A stretch of 64,000 bases of DNA. It comes from Craspedostauros australis (Eukaryota; Bacillariophyta; Bacillariophyceae; Mastogloiales; Achnanthaceae). The stretch covers positions 682,001 to 746,000 of the forward strand of contig JAMXDE010000024.1 of the NCBI GenBank assembly GCA_026770025.1, read 5' to 3'. The position numbers were made by a program, and so were the translations under genes. Of this stretch, positions 63,726-64,000 are shown piece after piece (the first letter of the stretch is position 1; the number at the start of each line of letters is the position of its first letter). The notes beneath the pieces were generated by a model. It searched no databases and was not told the origin of the DNA. It saw only the letters and a list, made by a program, of their open reading frames with translations.

Positions 63726-64000
63726 ATGTCGACTCCTGAGATGGACCTCGCCACCCTGGATCACATCCTCGGTGTCATTGGCATTCCTTTGGACTCCACT
63801 CCTCGCGATATCATCGCCCATGCGGACATTGTCAGCCCTCTTGACCTTGTCTCGCTCACCGAAGATGATCTTCGCAGCTTCCAACTTCGCGATGATACCG
63901 AAGATGGCGAAACCATCGTCGCCGTACTCGGAGTGAACCACATCCGCAAGATCCTCAACCTTGGCAAGTGGTATCTCACCCAAGCCATCCTTGACGACAA
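63726..64000 (+). CDS. Element 2 gag-like protein, N-terminal part (open to window edge)
   Basis: The ATG at 63726 starts MSTPEMDLATLDHILGVIG and the frame stays open to the end (91 full codons). An acidic helical N-terminus with 'PLDLVSLTEDDLRSFQ' and an 'IRKILNLGKWYL' helix is typical of gag proteins of diatom copia elements. The remainder is outside the window. Confidence 0.65.
   Translation, partial: MSTPEMDLATLDHILGVIGIPLDSTPRDIIAHADIVSPLDLVSLTEDDLRSFQLRDDTEDGETIVAVLGVNHIRKILNLGKWYLTQAILDD

Larger units (their letters stand above)
62783..64000 (+). mobile_element. Ty1/copia element 2, nested in element 1 (runs off the window)
   Basis: It interrupts the integrase of element 1. It consists of an LTR of about 620 bp, the same putative primer-binding motif as element 1, a 300-bp leader and a gag-like frame open to the window edge. 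It is younger than element 1 because it lies inside it. Only its left part is visible. Confidence 0.72.

Noticed and set aside
1-64000. tRNA or rRNA genes
   Set aside because: No cloverleaf-like A/B-box pairs or rRNA-like conserved stretches were noticed by eye; a tRNAscan/Infernal run would be decisive.

Overview
The window looks like nuclear DNA of a stramenopile alga, most probably a diatom. Pointers are: Ty1/copia elements of the type common in diatoms; a GT-AG intron in an otherwise compact gene; an ArgJ precursor with a signal peptide followed by a V-A|F-S-A-A-P stretch resembling the diatom plastid-targeting 'ASAFAP' motif; an uncharacterised protein carrying the 'GDNPSCSQGCPI' type motif I associate with diatom unknowns; and many Q/S/N-rich proteins with long homopolymers. 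The species cannot be named from sequence alone. No rRNA, tRNA, CRISPR array or prokaryotic operon was seen.

Layout. 1-6.4 kb: the 3' part of an AAA-ATPase/helical-repeat signalling protein, then an intron-containing argJ that carries one in-frame TAG. 6.5-11.0 kb: a coiled-coil gene (minus strand) split by a 3.0-kb 5'-truncated LINE with an 18-bp target-site duplication. 11.5-12.3 kb: an Fe(II)/2-oxoglutarate dioxygenase. 12.4-14.95 kb: a decayed copia fossil between direct repeats. 15-19.7 kb: mostly non-coding, with one low-complexity gene and an inverted repeat whose arms lie 4 kb apart. 19.7-40.2 kb: the gene-rich core, holding a one-TM protein, glutamine-dependent NAD+ synthetase, an IQ/coiled-coil protein, several small basic or Q-rich unknowns, a type II membrane glycosyltransferase-like protein and a flavin-reductase-like protein.

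40.7-64 kb is accessory DNA. A 6.07-kb DNA transposon with 160-bp terminal inverted repeats carries one intact 1173-aa transposase of the 'D ... QSDNA ... EAQTGK..LD' type. It is followed by two paralogous ankyrin-repeat/BTB loci (46.9-49.3 and 54.9-57.2 kb). The second is interrupted by a copia element, which is in turn interrupted by another copia element running off the right edge. Between the two ankyrin copies lie a Ser/Arg-rich gene and eroded coding remnants.

The housekeeping genes (arginine pathway, NAD synthesis, redox, glycosylation) show no operon-like functional link. The most informative part of the window is its insertion history: a LINE with a readable empty site, a structurally complete DNA transposon, a duplicated ANK/BTB locus whose copies share the same frame changes, and nested LTR elements sharing a putative primer-binding site that matches a tRNA anticodon arm rather than a tRNA 3' end.
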